A stretch of 7,455 nt of DNA. Origin: Defluviitaleaceae bacterium. GTDB taxonomy: Bacteria > Bacillota > Clostridia > Lachnospirales > WQUN01. Positions within the stretch are counted from its first letter, which is position 1. Each line of letters starts with the position of its first letter. The notes beneath the pieces are model-generated. The model searched no databases. It was not told the origin of the DNA and worked only from the letters and a program-made list of their open reading frames with translations. The DNA lies in NCBI GenBank assembly GCA_009783525.1, contig WRDG01000113.1, positions 1-7,455 of the forward strand, in the 5' to 3' direction. A program made the translations under genes and the position numbers. Of the stretch, positions 1-5,980 are shown piece by piece.

Positions 1-2
1 GT

Positions 3-10
3 CTCTCCAC
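3..10 (-). promoter_or_regulatory. possible ribosome binding site for a gene beyond the window
   Basis: The minus strand reads GTGGAGAGAC at the very edge of the window, 26 bases past the stop of the small membrane protein gene. The GGAGAG core resembles a Shine-Dalgarno sequence, and every upstream gene is packed as closely, so another co-transcribed gene could start just outside. In Bacillus and Clostridia the next gene after cheD is often the flagellar sigma factor. That is inference only, since none of its coding sequence is visible. The remaining bases of this end (1-35) show no terminator and no other feature. Confidence 0.25.
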
Positions 11-35
11 GCCTTGTCAGTACTGTCCACAGCAG

Positions 36-326
36 TTACCTGCTTTCGTCTTCGTCGTCGGCATCCGGCTCGCCGTCATCGTCTTCCGCCGGCGCATCAA
101 AATCTTGCGCAGGCTCGGTTTCCGCCGCTTCATTTGTCGCCGGAGGGAAAACCTTGTATGTAATAAACAAACGCACGGCCTGCCCTATTATGTAAAAAAT
201 TACAATTACCAAAGAAACGCGCAGGCTCATTTCATATAAGTTGAACCCGTAAACGATGCATACAACGGTCGCTACAAGCGCAGCCACAATACAAATGTAA
301 ATATGGAGCTTTTCTAATTTAAGCAT
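36..326 (-). CDS. small two-helix membrane protein with acidic C-terminal tail, function unknown
   Basis: A 96-residue protein that I do not recognise by family. Two hydrophobic segments, about residues 8-28 and 36-56, are joined by a short loop (GFNLYEMSLR) and probably form a membrane hairpin. The tail from residue 66 to 96 is extremely acidic, with 16 of 31 residues Asp or Glu and only one basic residue, the final Arg, so it is probably disordered. By the positive-inside rule the basic residues near both hairpin ends (K3, K6, R52, K58) suggest both termini are cytoplasmic. The ATG start is supported by AAAGGA eight bases upstream, which overlaps the cheD stop codon. Only 12 bases separate it from cheD, so it belongs to the same transcript. 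A small membrane protein here could act in flagellar assembly, basal-body regulation or chemotaxis, but the sequence does not decide between these. It is a real gene by spacing and ribosome binding site; its function is open. Confidence 0.8.
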   Translation of the reverse strand: MLKLEKLHIYICIVAALVATVVCIVYGFNLYEMSLRVSLVIVIFYIIGQAVRLFITYKVFPPATNEAAETEPAQDFDAPAEDDDGEPDADDEDESR

Positions 327-338
327 ACATACCGTCCT

Positions 339-827
339 TTACAACACTTTGTTCCCGTGTCCTATAGTCTTAATGTAAAAACGTCCGTCGTCCGCGTACA
401 GTTCGACCGTCCTGCCGAAGTTTTCGCCCGTTTCGCTCGCAAGCAACGGGATGTGGAGCAGCGAAAGCAATTTTTTTGTGGCTTCCACATTTCGGTCGCC
501 TATACGCATGTTTTCGTTAGTCGAATTATACGCAAACATTTGCGCTCCACCTGCTATTTTTGCTTTAAGTCTATCTTTTCCTGCGCCCAGCTTTATCATG
601 TCCTGTATCATTTTAACCATTGCTGTATCTGCAAATTTCGCTACATTTGTATTGTTTTGTATTTGTTTGGAATCGGGAAGCATGATATGAGCGAGCCCGG
701 CAATTTTAGTTACGGAATCATACAACGCTATTCCGACACAGGAACCGAGCCCGAGCGTTGTCAATACTCCGGGCGCCCGCGTCACGTTTAGGTCCGCCAT
801 ACCGACTACAATCATTCCACCCGACAT
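339..827 (-). CDS. cheD: CheD, chemoreceptor glutamine deamidase
   Basis: CheD deamidates specific glutamines of methyl-accepting chemotaxis receptors in the cytoplasm and binds CheC. In Bacillus this CheC-CheD pair forms an adaptation loop driven by CheY-P. The family's Cys-His-Thr catalytic set is present: in the ATG numbering, T24 and C30 lie in TLGLGSCVG and H47 in GLAHIMLP, with the spacing of the characterised Thermotoga enzyme. Further family blocks are KIAGGAQMF and the IGDRN segment. The protein has 162 residues, a normal size. The start chosen is ATG at 827, one base after the cheC stop, with GGGAG nine bases upstream inside the cheC end. A TTG at 836 would add three residues and has poorer support, and an ATG at 815 is also possible. 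No odd residues were seen. Confidence 0.96.
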   Translation of the reverse strand: MSGGMIVVGMADLNVTRAPGVLTTLGLGSCVGIALYDSVTKIAGLAHIMLPDSKQIQNNTNVAKFADTAMVKMIQDMIKLGAGKDRLKAKIAGGAQMFAYNSTNENMRIGDRNVEATKKLLSLLHIPLLASETGENFGRTVELYADDGRFYIKTIGHGNKVL

Positions 828-828
828 A

Positions 829-1443
829 TCAGCCAACTCCCAATGCGCTAAGAATACGCGACAACGACGGCATGTCGGGCACTAAAATAAAATAACCGGA
901 CATTTCGATTTTATCCACCTTAAACCCTGATTCGATAAACAAAACGCGGTCGGCAACCTTTCCGAACTCTATTGCCGGCACCGACAAAATCGCATTTGCC
1001 ATATCAATCGACATATAAGGTATGGACGGCGTTATCCTCAATTTCGTCAAGCCGGACAACGAACCGACATACGCCGAAATGAGGATGTTGCCTATCTCGT
1101 TTACAGCCGACATTTCCAATTCGCCGAATGTATCGTTTTTCGGCACCATGCCGCCCATCACGACGTCAACCATTGCGTTTGCGGATTTCATATCCAATAT
1201 GAACATCATGATACCGTTTATGTCTCCGGTCAAAGAAACCAAAACGCCCACGATGATATTGCTCGGCCCGCCGATAAAACCCGCTATGTCTTTAAATTCA
1301 AGCAGTTTGACCGACGGCACCGGCATCTCTACTTTTTTTTCGAGCATTTTGCCAAGCGAAGTGACGGCGTTGCCGCTGCCAATGCTCCCTATTTCTTTTA
1401 AAATATCAAAGTGCGTATCGCCTAAGTTGTTTATATCCTTCAT
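829..1443 (-). CDS. cheC: CheC, CheY-P phosphatase
   Basis: CheC hydrolyses phospho-CheY and binds CheD, so it links the response-regulator signal to receptor modification. The CheC/CheX/FliY phosphatases carry the motif (D/S)-x3-E-x2-N-x22-P. CheC normally has two copies arranged pseudo-symmetrically. The second copy is intact here: S112, E116, N119 and P142, in the block SAVNEIGNILISAYVG. The first copy keeps D13, E17 and P43 but has Ser at position 20 instead of the expected Asn (EIGSIGSGNA), so only one site looks fully equipped. The length of 204 residues is normal for CheC and too short for FliY, which also has a C-terminal FliN-like domain. The ATG start has an excellent GGGAGG seven bases upstream, and flhG ends 15 bases before it. 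Unlike in Bacillus subtilis, cheB, cheA and cheW do not lie between flhG and cheC. Confidence 0.95.
   Translation of the reverse strand: MKDINNLGDTHFDILKEIGSIGSGNAVTSLGKMLEKKVEMPVPSVKLLEFKDIAGFIGGPSNIIVGVLVSLTGDINGIMMFILDMKSANAMVDVVMGGMVPKNDTFGELEMSAVNEIGNILISAYVGSLSGLTKLRITPSIPYMSIDMANAILSVPAIEFGKVADRVLFIESGFKVDKIEMSGYFILVPDMPSLSRILSALGVG
837..841 (-). promoter_or_regulatory. ribosome binding site of cheD
   Basis: GGGAG on the minus strand lies inside the last codons of cheC, nine bases before the ATG at 827. It decides that start over the TTG at 836, which would begin directly beside this site with no spacing. Its position inside cheC suggests that the two genes are translationally coupled, which fits their products acting as a complex. 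Confidence 0.6.
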
Positions 1444-1458
1444 CCGGATGCCTCCCGA

Positions 1459-2346
1459 TTAATTTTTGCGTCCCATTATACCCATCAGCTTGCCCATAAA
1501 CCCGCGTATCCCGCTCGGTTCTGCTGCGGGAACGTCCGCGAGAAGCTTGCTGCTTATCGCTTCTATGCACCGTGAGCTGTCGGAATTCGGGAAACATATG
1601 CTCACCGGCTCCTGACGTTTCACCGCTTTTATCATATACGGGTCATACGGTATGTTGCCGAGGCTTTCGATGTTTATGCCCATAAACTGTTCGCAAACGC
1701 GCCTTAGCTTGTCGAATGCTTCCCTTCCTTCGGACGGGTTATATACTCGGTTTACCACAACTTTAAAATCGGGCTTTTCGCCTTCGGTTTCGACTGCGGA
1801 CTTGATGACAGCATAAGCGTCCGTCATGGACGTGGGGTCGGACGTCGTGATTATTACCGCTTCTTTTGACGCGCGTATAAAATCCACAACATGTTTTGAA
1901 ATGCCTGCGCCGGTGTCTATCAGGATAAAATCAGCTACCGCATCCAATTTTACAAAATTGTTTAACAGTTCGGTTATTTGCCTGTCGTTTACATCGGTCA
2001 ATGCGGCAAGCCCCGAACCGCCCGACAAAAATTTTATGCCCATCGGGCCGTCGGACAGCGCCTCTTCAATTTCCGCAGTTCCGGTCATGATATCTTTAAA
2101 CGTAAAAGACGGGCTTACACCCAGCAAAACCTCGATGTTTGCCAAGCCAAAGTCGGCGTCTATTATTACCACACGTTTTTGCTTTTTCGACAGTTGGACG
2201 GCTAAATTTACCGTAAAATTTGACTTGCCCACTCCGCCTTTTCCGCTTGTTACGGTCATTACACGCGCGTTTACAGTCTTCGCTGTCTCTTCCGCCAGGC
2301 GGCTGCGCTGCTCCACCAAATCGCGGAGCCTTTTAGCTTGATCCAT
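1459..2346 (-). CDS. flhG: FlhG (YlxH), MinD-like ATPase controlling flagellar number
   Basis: FlhG is a membrane-associated ParA/MinD-family ATPase. It works with FlhF to control flagellar number and placement, and its N-terminal helix stimulates FlhF GTP hydrolysis. From the ATG start the protein has 295 residues. Residues 2-8 are DQAKRLR, matching the DQAxxLR activator motif. The deviant Walker A (GKGGVGKS) spans 35-42, followed by the DADFGLANIEVLLG block at 63-76, IDTGAG at 143-148 and TTSDPTSMTDAYAVIK at 167-182. The C-terminal end, about 280-295 (FMGKLMGIMGRKN), looks like the amphipathic membrane-targeting helix of MinD/FlhG. The ATG at 2346 places DQAxxLR at the very N-terminus. A TTG at 2370 would add eight residues. 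Neither start has a convincing ribosome binding site, and an A9 run lies just before the ATG. Translation may depend on ribosomes arriving from flhF or from the small overlapping frame described separately. Confidence 0.94.
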   Translation of the reverse strand: MDQAKRLRDLVEQRSRLAEETAKTVNARVMTVTSGKGGVGKSNFTVNLAVQLSKKQKRVVIIDADFGLANIEVLLGVSPSFTFKDIMTGTAEIEEALSDGPMGIKFLSGGSGLAALTDVNDRQITELLNNFVKLDAVADFILIDTGAGISKHVVDFIRASKEAVIITTSDPTSMTDAYAVIKSAVETEGEKPDFKVVVNRVYNPSEGREAFDKLRRVCEQFMGINIESLGNIPYDPYMIKAVKRQEPVSICFPNSDSSRCIEAISSKLLADVPAAEPSGIRGFMGKLMGIMGRKN

Positions 2347-2407
2347 GTTTTTTTTTGCCGCGCCGCTCAAAATCCCGATATGAAAAAAAACATTCCGTTT
2401 TTGTCAT
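2333..2407 (-). other. 24-codon frame bridging flhF and flhG, possible translational coupler
   Basis: A short frame begins with ATG two bases after the flhF TAG stop and ends with TAA at 2335-2333, running past the flhG ATG (2346) in a different frame. GGGTGG lies five bases before its ATG. flhG lacks a good ribosome binding site of its own, so ribosomes finishing this frame could restart at the nearby flhG ATG. The peptide (starting MTKTECFFSYRDFERR) has no recognisable motif. This may simply be chance open sequence in a short intergenic gap, so confidence is low. Confidence 0.25.
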
Positions 2408-2409
2408 GA

Positions 2410-3783
2410 CTACCACCCGAGCCCAAGCAGCGCTTTCGCGATTTGATCGGGCTGAGCCGTTCCAATATCGTTTGGCACATTTTGCCCGAAAGTTACATAC
2501 GAAACCTTTTTGCCCGTTACATAGCACACGTTCAATAAAACGCCGATGTCGCACGTTTCGTCCAGTTTGGTAAATATCAATCCGAAGTCGGCAACATTTG
2601 CGTAGCAGTTCACTATTTGAAGCAGGTCTTCATATTTTGTGGTCGCGCTTAACACAAGAAATTTTTTGCAATCCGGTATTATTTTTATCATGTCAGTCAA
2701 ATCTGAAAGATTGTCCGCGTTTTTGTGCGATCTCCCCGCCGTGTCGACAAGAACTACGTCATGCTTGGGAAGCAGGTTTTCCAAATGCCTTTCCATGTCG
2801 GATGTGTTGTAAACCACTTGTATGTCCAAACCTAAAATATCGGCATAAATTTTTAACTGCTCGACGGCGGCAATACGGTATGTGTCCGCAGTGATCAGCC
2901 CGACACGCAAATTATGGCTGAAGGTAAGCACAGATGAAAGTTTTGCGATTGTGGTTGTCTTGCCCACTCCCGTCGGGCCCATAAAAAATATTACCCGGCC
3001 TGCGCTTTCTATGTTTTGATTGATTTCCTGCGGCTCGCCCAAAATATTTAGTATTGTGCCGTAAATTATTTTAATTATAAGCGGGATATCGATCTTTTCC
3101 TGTTCGTCCACGTTGTTTATGGGTTCGAGGAGAGCCGCCGCTATTTCGCTTGTAACTCCCTGCCCCACCAACGAATCGTAGAATAACTGCAGTAAATTAT
3201 TTTCGTATTGCCTCTCAGATGAGGTTCGCGCCATTTGCTCGGTCACGTTAAGGCGTTCGACTGCGCGGGCAAGGAGCTCCTCCGCGTTCGACAATTTATT
3301 TTCCAAAACCGATATTTGCTGACGCTGGTCAAATATCTGACGGTCTCGCAGTATGTCCGCCTGTCCGCCGGATAGATTAGGCGGCGGCGCCGCGTCCGCA
3401 TTTGCTGCGGGCATTTTTTTGCTTGCCGGCGCAGAATTAAAAAACTCGTCCATATCGTCGGATACGGTTATGTCAAGTTTTCGTCTTTCCTCTTTCTTTT
3501 CTTCTTTTTTATTTTCTTGTTTTTCTTCTTTTTTTACCGTGTTTTTTTCCGGTTCTTTGTCTTTTTTTTCTTCCGCTTTTTTATCTTTTTTGTCTTTGCG
3601 TTCTTTGTCCGCTTTTTCGTCTAACGCAGCCGTTATCAAAACCGTCGGTTTTACGAGAAATGAAAAGAGTCCCTTGCTCTTCTTTTTTTTGATGGACAAA
3701 ATTATCGCGGATAGCCCCAAGTCTTCGCGTACGCTCTCCAGCGCTTCCTGTTCGGTTTTACCTTCGTACTTTTTTATTATCAT
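2410..3783 (-). CDS. flhF: FlhF, SRP-type GTPase for flagellar placement
   Basis: FlhF is a cytoplasmic and membrane-recruited GTPase of the SRP family (relatives Ffh and FtsY) that helps position the flagellar basal body; FlhG stimulates its hydrolysis. The 457-residue protein has a short N-terminal B domain (MIIKKYEGKTEQEALESVRE, 1-20, onward). A Lys/Glu-rich linker spans about 55-102, and a helical N domain about 145-250. The NG GTPase domain follows, with GPTGVGKTTT (269-278), ITADTYRIAAVEQLK (297-311), DTAGRS (347-352), TKLDE (405-409) and FGQNVPNDI (432-440). These blocks separate it from Ffh, which carries an M domain, and fit FlhF. Its ATG shares one base with the flhA stop (TGATG) and has GGTGA seven bases upstream, so the two are probably translationally coupled. 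The linker is long and compositionally extreme, with several A7-A8 runs in the coding strand. Confidence 0.96.
   Translation of the reverse strand: MIIKKYEGKTEQEALESVREDLGLSAIILSIKKKKSKGLFSFLVKPTVLITAALDEKADKERKDKKDKKAEEKKDKEPEKNTVKKEEKQENKKEEKKEERRKLDITVSDDMDEFFNSAPASKKMPAANADAAPPPNLSGGQADILRDRQIFDQRQQISVLENKLSNAEELLARAVERLNVTEQMARTSSERQYENNLLQLFYDSLVGQGVTSEIAAALLEPINNVDEQEKIDIPLIIKIIYGTILNILGEPQEINQNIESAGRVIFFMGPTGVGKTTTIAKLSSVLTFSHNLRVGLITADTYRIAAVEQLKIYADILGLDIQVVYNTSDMERHLENLLPKHDVVLVDTAGRSHKNADNLSDLTDMIKIIPDCKKFLVLSATTKYEDLLQIVNCYANVADFGLIFTKLDETCDIGVLLNVCYVTGKKVSYVTFGQNVPNDIGTAQPDQIAKALLGLGW
3478..3621 (-). repeat. low-complexity Lys/Glu-rich coding tract in flhF
   Basis: This part of flhF encodes about 48 residues made almost wholly of Lys, Glu, Asp and a few Arg (for example KEEKQENKKEEKKEERRK). 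The coding strand is nearly pure purine and contains an A8 run (3562-3569) and A7 runs (3542-3548, 3529-3535). It joins the B domain to the NG part of FlhF, a region known to vary in length and composition between species. It is not a tandem repeat with a fixed unit. An uninterrupted frame through it shows that it is translated in this copy. Confidence 0.8.
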
Positions 3784-5825
3784 CAGGCTGTCACCATTCC
3801 GACGGGCTGCACTTCAACCGTTTGGTCAAGCTCGTTGTAGCTCAGCACGATTAGGTCGGGCGCAAGTTCGTCGACCCATTGCTTGAAATACATACGCACG
3901 AACGGCGATGTCAGGATTATGGGTACGACGCCTGTGCTGGTCAATTTGTTTATTTCGCGTTTCAAACTTTCGACCAGTCTTTGCTGCATCGAATTGTCAA
4001 ACTGCACGAAGCTGCCGAGTTCCGTCCTTTGTATATTGTTTAACATAATGCGCTCGAGTTCGGGGTCCAGTGTGATAACCGTATTAGTCCCCTGCGAAAA
4101 AAATTTGGCGGAAATGGCGCGTTTCAAATTTTGACGCACATATTCTGTGAGCATGTCCGTATCGCGCGTAACCGGAAAATAATCCGCAAGAGTTTCCATT
4201 ATAGTGACAAGATCCCTTATCGAAACGCCTTCGCGCAGCAGTTTTGACAATACCTTTTGGATTTCGCCCACACTCATCATTTTTGGCACAAGCTCGTCAA
4301 TAAGCACAGAATGTGTTTCTTTCACATGGTCAATCAGCGTTTGCACGTTTTGTCTCGAAAGCAATTCGTGCAGGTGCTGTGTCAGCACCTTAGTGATAAG
4401 CGTCGCAATAATCGCCGGCGGGTCAACCACCGTATAACCCAGCGCTTCCGCCCTCTCCCGCTGTGATTCGGTTATCCAAAGCGCGGGCAGGCCCATATAA
4501 GGCTCGACTGTTTCAATGCCGTCAATTTCTTCTTCCACATACCCGGAATTCATGGCCATGTAGTGGTCAAACATAATTTCGCCGCCGGCAACCTCAACGT
4601 TTTTAATATGGATTGTGTATTTGTTTGGAGCAAGACGGATGTCGTCCTGTATTCTGACAGTAGGAACGAGTGTGCCGAGCTCCATTGCTATTTGCCGCCT
4701 GATCATATAAACACGCTCCAGCAGGTCGCCGCCCATTCGCGCTTCCACCAGCGAAAGCAATCCGTAACCCAATTTAATTACTATAGGATCTACAGACAGC
4801 AGCGAAACCATGCTGTCCGGGTTTCTTATCACGTCGGCTTCTGCGTCGTCCGTCGTAATTTCCGTTTCGATCGAGGCAAGCTTGGTACGCCTGTTCATGG
4901 CGTATCCCAAATAGATTATCAGCAACCCGAATGGCAAAAAAACATATATCGGCAGCGGAGTGAAAAGACCCATAAATGCCAGTGCCGCTCCGGTTATAAT
5001 CAACACGAGCGGGTGGTTTAACAATTGCTTGGTTACTGCCGCGGAAATGTTGCTGTCGGTCGTGGCCTTTGTAACAAGAAGACCGGTGGCGGTTGCAATC
5101 AAGAGCGACGGGATTATATGCACGAGCCCGCCGCCGATAGTGAGCAGCGCGTAATGATTTAACGCGTCTCCTATCGAAAGCGCTTCGCCTGTTGCGGCTC
5201 CGGTAGCCCCGAGTGCGACGCCGCCAATTAAATTTACAAAAACAATCAAAATTCCGGCGATTGCGTCGTTTTTTACGAACTTGCTTGCGCCGTCCATCGC
5301 GCCGTAAAAATTTGATTCGTCCTGTATCTTTTTGCGGCGTTCTTTAGCCTCCTGCTCGTCAATCAATCCGGTGTTAAGGTCTGCGTCTATAGCCATCTGT
5401 TTGCCGGGCATCGCGTCCAAAGTAAAACGCGCCGTCACCTCTGCTATTCGTTCGGAACCCTTTGTGATTACCAAAAAGTTTACAATCACGATGATTATAA
5501 AAACAATAATGCCAACGACCATGTTGTTTCCCGCAACAAATTGCCCGAAGGTGTCGACAACCGCACCGGCGTCCCCCCGGAGCAGGATCAATTTTGTTGT
5601 CGCAAGGCTCATAACCATCCTGAAGAGCGTCATGATTAGAAGAACCGTTGGAAAAAGTGACATGTCCAACGCTTCAGTGGCATAAAATGCGTTTAACAAA
5701 ATCAACAGGGATATTCCGATGTTGACCATCAATAAAAAATCTATAACAATTTTTGGCGGCGTGAATACAATCAAAACAACGATTGCAACAAGCATGATGC
5801 CCAAATACGCATCTTTCAATTTCAT
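3783..5825 (-). CDS. flhA: FlhA, flagellar type III export gate protein
   Basis: FlhA is the large inner-membrane gate protein of the flagellar export apparatus. Its membrane part takes part in ion-driven export, and its cytoplasmic part docks chaperone-substrate complexes. From ATG at 5825 the protein has 680 residues, close to the usual 680-700. The N-terminal half holds multiple membrane helices (about residues 6-300), and residues about 320-680 form the cytosolic domain. The FHIPEP-family signature is clear at about 134-149 (FTLDAMPGKQMAIDAD), followed by FYGAMDGASKFVKNDAIAG. A TTG at 5918 would give a 31-residue extension unlike FlhA; it lies upstream of the promoter-like sequence, so ATG is preferred although its ribosome binding site is weak. 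The block usually read as TIGDGLV is TIGGGLV here, replacing a conserved Asp by Gly at residue 232. flhF overlaps its stop. A terminator and promoter-like sequence lie upstream, so it may head its own transcript. Confidence 0.97.
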   Translation of the reverse strand: MKLKDAYLGIMLVAIVVLIVFTPPKIVIDFLLMVNIGISLLILLNAFYATEALDMSLFPTVLLIMTLFRMVMSLATTKLILLRGDAGAVVDTFGQFVAGNNMVVGIIVFIIIVIVNFLVITKGSERIAEVTARFTLDAMPGKQMAIDADLNTGLIDEQEAKERRKKIQDESNFYGAMDGASKFVKNDAIAGILIVFVNLIGGVALGATGAATGEALSIGDALNHYALLTIGGGLVHIIPSLLIATATGLLVTKATTDSNISAAVTKQLLNHPLVLIITGAALAFMGLFTPLPIYVFLPFGLLIIYLGYAMNRRTKLASIETEITTDDAEADVIRNPDSMVSLLSVDPIVIKLGYGLLSLVEARMGGDLLERVYMIRRQIAMELGTLVPTVRIQDDIRLAPNKYTIHIKNVEVAGGEIMFDHYMAMNSGYVEEEIDGIETVEPYMGLPALWITESQRERAEALGYTVVDPPAIIATLITKVLTQHLHELLSRQNVQTLIDHVKETHSVLIDELVPKMMSVGEIQKVLSKLLREGVSIRDLVTIMETLADYFPVTRDTDMLTEYVRQNLKRAISAKFFSQGTNTVITLDPELERIMLNNIQRTELGSFVQFDNSMQQRLVESLKREINKLTSTGVVPIILTSPFVRMYFKQWVDELAPDLIVLSYNELDQTVEVQPVGMVTA

Positions 5826-5861
5826 TTGAATTGATTCACATCTTCGCTGTAAATTTTTTTG

Positions 5862-5890
5862 ATTATACTTTAAGCATTTTAAAAATTCTA
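5862..5890 (-). promoter_or_regulatory. putative sigma-A type promoter for flhA
   Basis: On the minus strand TATAAT (5867-5862), a perfect -10 hexamer, lies 17 bases after TAGAAT (5890-5885), which matches only three of six positions of the TTGACA -35 box. The surroundings are AT-rich. The start point would fall near 5855, leaving a leader of about 30 bases before the flhA ATG at 5825. It sits directly after the flhB terminator, where a new promoter would be needed. In AT-rich DNA a TATAAT can occur by chance, so context carries much of the weight. No sigma-D type element was seen. Confidence 0.5.
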
Positions 5891-5933
5891 CAAATAATTT
5901 TTGTGCGATGTTTGACAATTAAAGTTGAAACAT

Positions 5934-5963
5934 AAAAAAAGCCGCCGTTTTTTCGGCGGCGGC
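5934..5963 (-). terminator. intrinsic terminator after flhB
   Basis: Read on the minus strand, a 7-bp all-GC stem (GCCGCCG paired with CGGCGGC, 5960-5954 with 5947-5941) encloses an AAAAAA loop and is followed at once by seven U residues (5940-5934). This is a textbook Rho-independent terminator in the direction of the genes. On the plus strand the stem is not followed by a T run, so it acts in one direction only. It starts 17 bases after the flhB stop and should stop, or at least reduce, read-through into flhA. Confidence 0.88.
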
Positions 5964-5980
5964 TGCATATTGAATTATTT

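Noticed and set aside
357..791. Plus-strand open frame of 144 codons opposite cheD
   Set aside because: It is a shadow of cheD. The His/Cys-rich translation shows no ordered motif, and the true gene on the minus strand has complete catalytic residues.
1022..1462. Plus-strand open frame of 146 codons opposite cheC
   Set aside because: It is a shadow of cheC, with no ribosome binding site of note and no recognisable protein features.
1826..2341. Plus-strand open frame of 171 codons opposite flhG
   Set aside because: It is antisense to a clearly recognised ATPase gene and has no domain. Long antisense frames follow from the codon bias of the real gene.
2382..2404. Possible terminator between flhF and flhG (AAAAAC, then GTTTTT with a following T run)
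   Set aside because: The stem would be nearly all A-T with a single G-C pair, too weak for an intrinsic terminator.
3353..3886. Plus-strand open frame of 177 codons, rich in Ser and Phe
   Set aside because: It is the antisense shadow of the Lys/Glu-rich part of flhF and the end of flhA; its composition is just the complement of AAA/GAA codons, with no motif.
5826..5918. A 31-residue N-terminal extension of FlhA from TTG at 5918
   Set aside because: It has no ribosome binding site, its composition is unlike FlhA, and it lies mostly upstream of the predicted transcription start. ATG at 5825 gives the usual FlhA N-terminus and length.
5885..5918. TTGTCA (5918-5913) as a -35 box paired with TAGAAT as -10
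   Set aside because: The spacing is 22 bases, well outside the usual 16-18. The TATAAT further downstream fits better.
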